Origin: an uncultured Prevotellaceae bacterium
Lineage (GTDB): Bacteria > Bacteroidota > Bacteroidia > Bacteroidales > Bacteroidaceae
Length of the DNA: 16,831 nucleotides
Direction: 5' to 3'
NCBI GenBank assembly: GCA_900313845.1
Contig: OMTC01000003.1
Span: 1 to 16,831 of the forward strand
Shown: one piece after another, positions 14,469 to 16,831 of the stretch
How the letters are laid out: the number at the start of each line of letters is the position of its first letter
How positions within the stretch are numbered: position 1 is the first letter of the stretch
Program-made: the position numbers and the translations under genes
Notes under the pieces: model-generated
What the model saw: only the letters and a program-made list of their open reading frames with translations
What the model was told of the DNA's origin: nothing
The model's database searches: none

Positions 14469-16831
14469 ATGTTGAAACATAATATATTAAGAGTCATGGT
14501 AGGCGTAGTCCTTCTCTCTTGTGCCAACACACTGATGGCGCAAGACGAAGCGACCGACACGGTTGCGGTCCCTCATCGCCAGCGTGTTGCAAAGCCTGCT
14601 CCTAAATACGAGATGAAAGAAGTGAGTGGAATTGTCATGGATGCCGCCACCAAGACCCCTATCGACGGAGCCAGAGTGCAGGCTTTCAACGACAATCGCT
14701 ACTCCACGATGACCGACGAAAAGGGACAATACACCATCAAGGTACCGCTCTTTGTCACTTCCCTCTACGTCACCGTTCCTCAGTACAACGATGTGCAAAT
14801 AGCCATTGGCAACGGCACCGAGGCACCCGTAGCAGAACTCCAAAGCACCAAGCTACGCAGCATCTATTCGCCAACCACGAATATCCTTTCCACCGCTACG
14901 GCAAACATCGAAATGTCGTCAAAAATCTCTGTTGATGGCGACATCGAAAACCTGTTGGGCGGCGACATCCGCACCATCAACCGCTCTGGCATTCAGGGAC
15001 AGGGAGCAGCCATGTTCATTCATGGACTCAACTCTCTCAACCTCAATTCCCAGCCACTCGTCATTCTCGATGGCATGATGATGGACCTCCAGCTCGACCG
15101 CTCGTCCATCCACGACGGATTCTTCAACAACATCCTCGCAGGAATCGACCCTGAGGACATCGAATCAGTCGAGGTGCTCAAGAATGCCACCTCCCTCTAT
15201 GGTGCACGAGGTGCCAACGGCGTGGTAGTCATCAACACCCGTCGTGGACACTCCATGGCAACCAAAATCAATGTCAACATCTTCGGTGGCTTCGAGCTCG
15301 CTCCAAACTACACCAAGATGATGAACGGTAGCCAGTACAAGAACTACACCAGCGAACTCATCGGTACCACCAAGTTTGGACAGAACAACTCCACGTCATC
15401 CACGTCCATTCCGTTCCTCAACGACAATCCCGACTACTACTGGTACCCTATGTACCACAACAACACGGATTGGAGCAAGGACCTCTATCGCACCGCATTC
15501 ACCCAGAACTACAAAGTGAATGTGCAAGGTGGTGATGACGTGGCAATGTATAGCCTCTCCCTCGGCTATGCCAATTCCCAATCCACCGCTAAGGAGAACG
15601 GTTTCAATCGCTTGAACATCCGTTTCAACACCGACATCAAGCTCATCAAGAACCTCTCCACTCAGATCGACGTAGCATACTCTCGCCTCACCTACAATCT
15701 TCGCGACAACGGTTGGGCAGAATCCTACGCCACCAGCTCCATTTCTTCTCCTAACGTGCTCGGTCTCATTCAGTCGCCATTCCTTTCCAAGTATGGCTTC
15801 TACACGGGCGACGACCTCAAGCTTCATCTCTCCGAAGTCTATGCCGGCAAGTACGTCAACGACGCCAACTACCCATTCAACTTCGCTTCTCGCTATGGCG
15901 ACAACACCGCCCTCGCCAACCCATATTGGATTCTCCAAAACGGCGATGGCGACAACAAGAACGACCAGGAAGTCACCCAGTTCATCCTCAATGTGCAGCC
16001 TAAGTGGGAAATCAACAAGCACCTCAACTTCACCAACCGCTTCTCCTATCAGCTCAACCGCACCAGCGAGAAGTACTATCTTCCTGAAGCAGGTATTCCT
16101 ATCTACAACCTCTCTGGCCTTGGCGATGTCACTTCCATCATCAAGAGTTTCTTCGGTAAGGAAACAGCCATCTTCGAAGATGCACGCCTCAGTTGGCACA
16201 ACAACTACGGTGCCCACAACTTAGCAGCCTTCGGTGGCTTCCGCTTCACCAGCAACTCCTATTCCGATGACTCCATGACCGGCTACAACGCAGGCAACGA
16301 CAAGATGCCCGACATGAAGAACTCGCTTCAGTTCCGCTCCGTCAATGGCACCAACGACGTTTGGCGCAACATAGCATGGTATGCACAAGCCGGCTACAAC
16401 TACAAGGAGAAGTATTATCTCGACCTCAGCGTCAGCGCCGAATCATCCTCACGCTTCGGAAAAGAAGCCAGCGAGGGACTCAAGGCATTCGGAGTGAAAT
16501 GGGGCATATTCCCATCGGCACAGTTCGGATGGGTGCTCACCAACGAGTCCTGGTTCCAGAAGCTCAAGGGCATTGACTACCTCAAATTCACCCTCGGCTA
16601 CGACGAGAGCGGAAACGATGCCATCCCTTACTCCGCATCCCGCACCTACTACCAGTCGGCTGAATTCCTCAAGCAAGCCACTGCACTCCAGCTCGTCAAC
16701 ATCGAGAACCCAGAGATACAGTGGGAAACCACTCGTCGCTTCACGGCAGGTTTGAAGGGTTCCTTCGCCCACAACCGCATTCAGGCAGGCATCGACTTCT
16801 ACGTTGCCAAGACCGACAATCTGCTCACCCT
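14469..16831 (+). CDS. Second SusC-like TonB-linked outer membrane transporter (3' end outside window)
   Basis: The frame opens at ATG 14469 and stays open to the window edge, giving 787 residues; a full SusC homologue has about 1000 or more, so the last barrel strands are missing. The signal peptide ends LMA-Q (cleavage after 24). A carboxypeptidase-regulatory-like domain runs about 50-115 (VSGIVMDAATKTPIDGARVQ, TDEKGQYTIKV). The plug follows, with FIHGLNSLNLNSQPLVILDG and the SusC signature VLKNATSLYGARGANGVVVI, then barrel repeats such as WGIFPSAQFGWVLTNESWF. The segment between the regulatory-like domain and the plug has no EEVVV-type TonB box. A TonB-box-like TDTVAV lies instead at 29-34, just after the signal peptide. 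LLSC in the signal peptide resembles a lipobox, but the stronger signal peptidase I site fits the family better. The gap to the preceding gene is 35 bases, consistent with the same operon. A cognate SusD should follow downstream, outside this window. Confidence 0.93.
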   Translation, partial: MLKHNILRVMVGVVLLSCANTLMAQDEATDTVAVPHRQRVAKPAPKYEMKEVSGIVMDAATKTPIDGARVQAFNDNRYSTMTDEKGQYTIKVPLFVTSLYVTVPQYNDVQIAIGNGTEAPVAELQSTKLRSIYSPTTNILSTATANIEMSSKISVDGDIENLLGGDIRTINRSGIQGQGAAMFIHGLNSLNLNSQPLVILDGMMMDLQLDRSSIHDGFFNNILAGIDPEDIESVEVLKNATSLYGARGANGVVVINTRRGHSMATKINVNIFGGFELAPNYTKMMNGSQYKNYTSELIGTTKFGQNNSTSSTSIPFLNDNPDYYWYPMYHNNTDWSKDLYRTAFTQNYKVNVQGGDDVAMYSLSLGYANSQSTAKENGFNRLNIRFNTDIKLIKNLSTQIDVAYSRLTYNLRDNGWAESYATSSISSPNVLGLIQSPFLSKYGFYTGDDLKLHLSEVYAGKYVNDANYPFNFASRYGDNTALANPYWILQNGDGDNKNDQEVTQFILNVQPKWEINKHLNFTNRFSYQLNRTSEKYYLPEAGIPIYNLSGLGDVTSIIKSFFGKETAIFEDARLSWHNNYGAHNLAAFGGFRFTSNSYSDDSMTGYNAGNDKMPDMKNSLQFRSVNGTNDVWRNIAWYAQAGYNYKEKYYLDLSVSAESSSRFGKEASEGLKAFGVKWGIFPSAQFGWVLTNESWFQKLKGIDYLKFTLGYDESGNDAIPYSASRTYYQSAEFLKQATALQLVNIENPEIQWETTRRFTAGLKGSFAHNRIQAGIDFYVAKTDNLLT

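Noticed and set aside
14469..14550. Second SusC as a lipoprotein because of LLSC in its signal peptide
   Set aside because: A better signal peptidase I site (LMA-Q) follows and the protein is an obvious beta-barrel transporter.
15396..16217. Antisense frame of 273 codons opposite the second SusC
   Set aside because: It lies wholly inside an evident SusC barrel; the valine- and glutamate-rich product looks like a shadow.

Overview
The window reads as chromosomal DNA of a Bacteroidota species, most likely order Bacteroidales and Prevotella-like. The evidence is SusC/SusD outer-membrane pairs, lipoproteins with acidic residues right after the lipid-anchor cysteine, A-rich start regions mostly lacking Shine-Dalgarno sequences, a TAnnTTTG-type promoter, and very AT-rich spacers between roughly half-GC genes. 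The genus is an inference. All recognised genes lie on the + strand. I saw no tRNA, rRNA, transposase, integrase or CRISPR array.

Layout: (1) 1-1508 is the 3' part of a glycoside hydrolase family 2 gene, probably a beta-glucuronidase, ending in an intrinsic terminator that overlaps its stop codon. (2) 1509-2124 is non-coding. It holds a degenerate array with a 22-bp period (1559-1817), a Bacteroidota-type promoter (about 1917-1948), and a leader with a 5' hairpin, a terminator-like hairpin with T6, and a palindrome close to the next start. (3) 2125-16831 looks like one long operon: a four-FAS1 (fasciclin) lipoprotein, a SusC-like TonB-dependent transporter, its SusD-like lipoprotein, two more lipoproteins each with two FAS1 domains and a C-terminal beta-rich module, and a second SusC-like transporter that runs off the right edge.

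How the genes may work together: SusC/SusD pairs form lidded outer-membrane importers powered by TonB. In classical polysaccharide utilization loci the genes after susD encode surface glycan-binding proteins (SusE/SusF type). Here that position is taken by FAS1 lipoproteins, and another FAS1 lipoprotein leads the operon. The window therefore contains eight predicted FAS1 domains around a SusCD importer and no degradative enzyme inside the transcription unit. The simplest reading is a surface capture-and-import complex using FAS1 domains as binding or scaffolding modules. The ligand cannot be read from the sequence. The GH2 gene could supply an enzyme for the same substrate, but a terminator and a 616-bp gap separate it from the operon, so a functional link is only suggestive.

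The points most worth following are the FAS1-SusCD arrangement, the 22-bp phased array, the attenuator-like leader, and the second SusC, whose only TonB-box-like motif lies before rather than after its N-terminal carboxypeptidase-regulatory-like domain.
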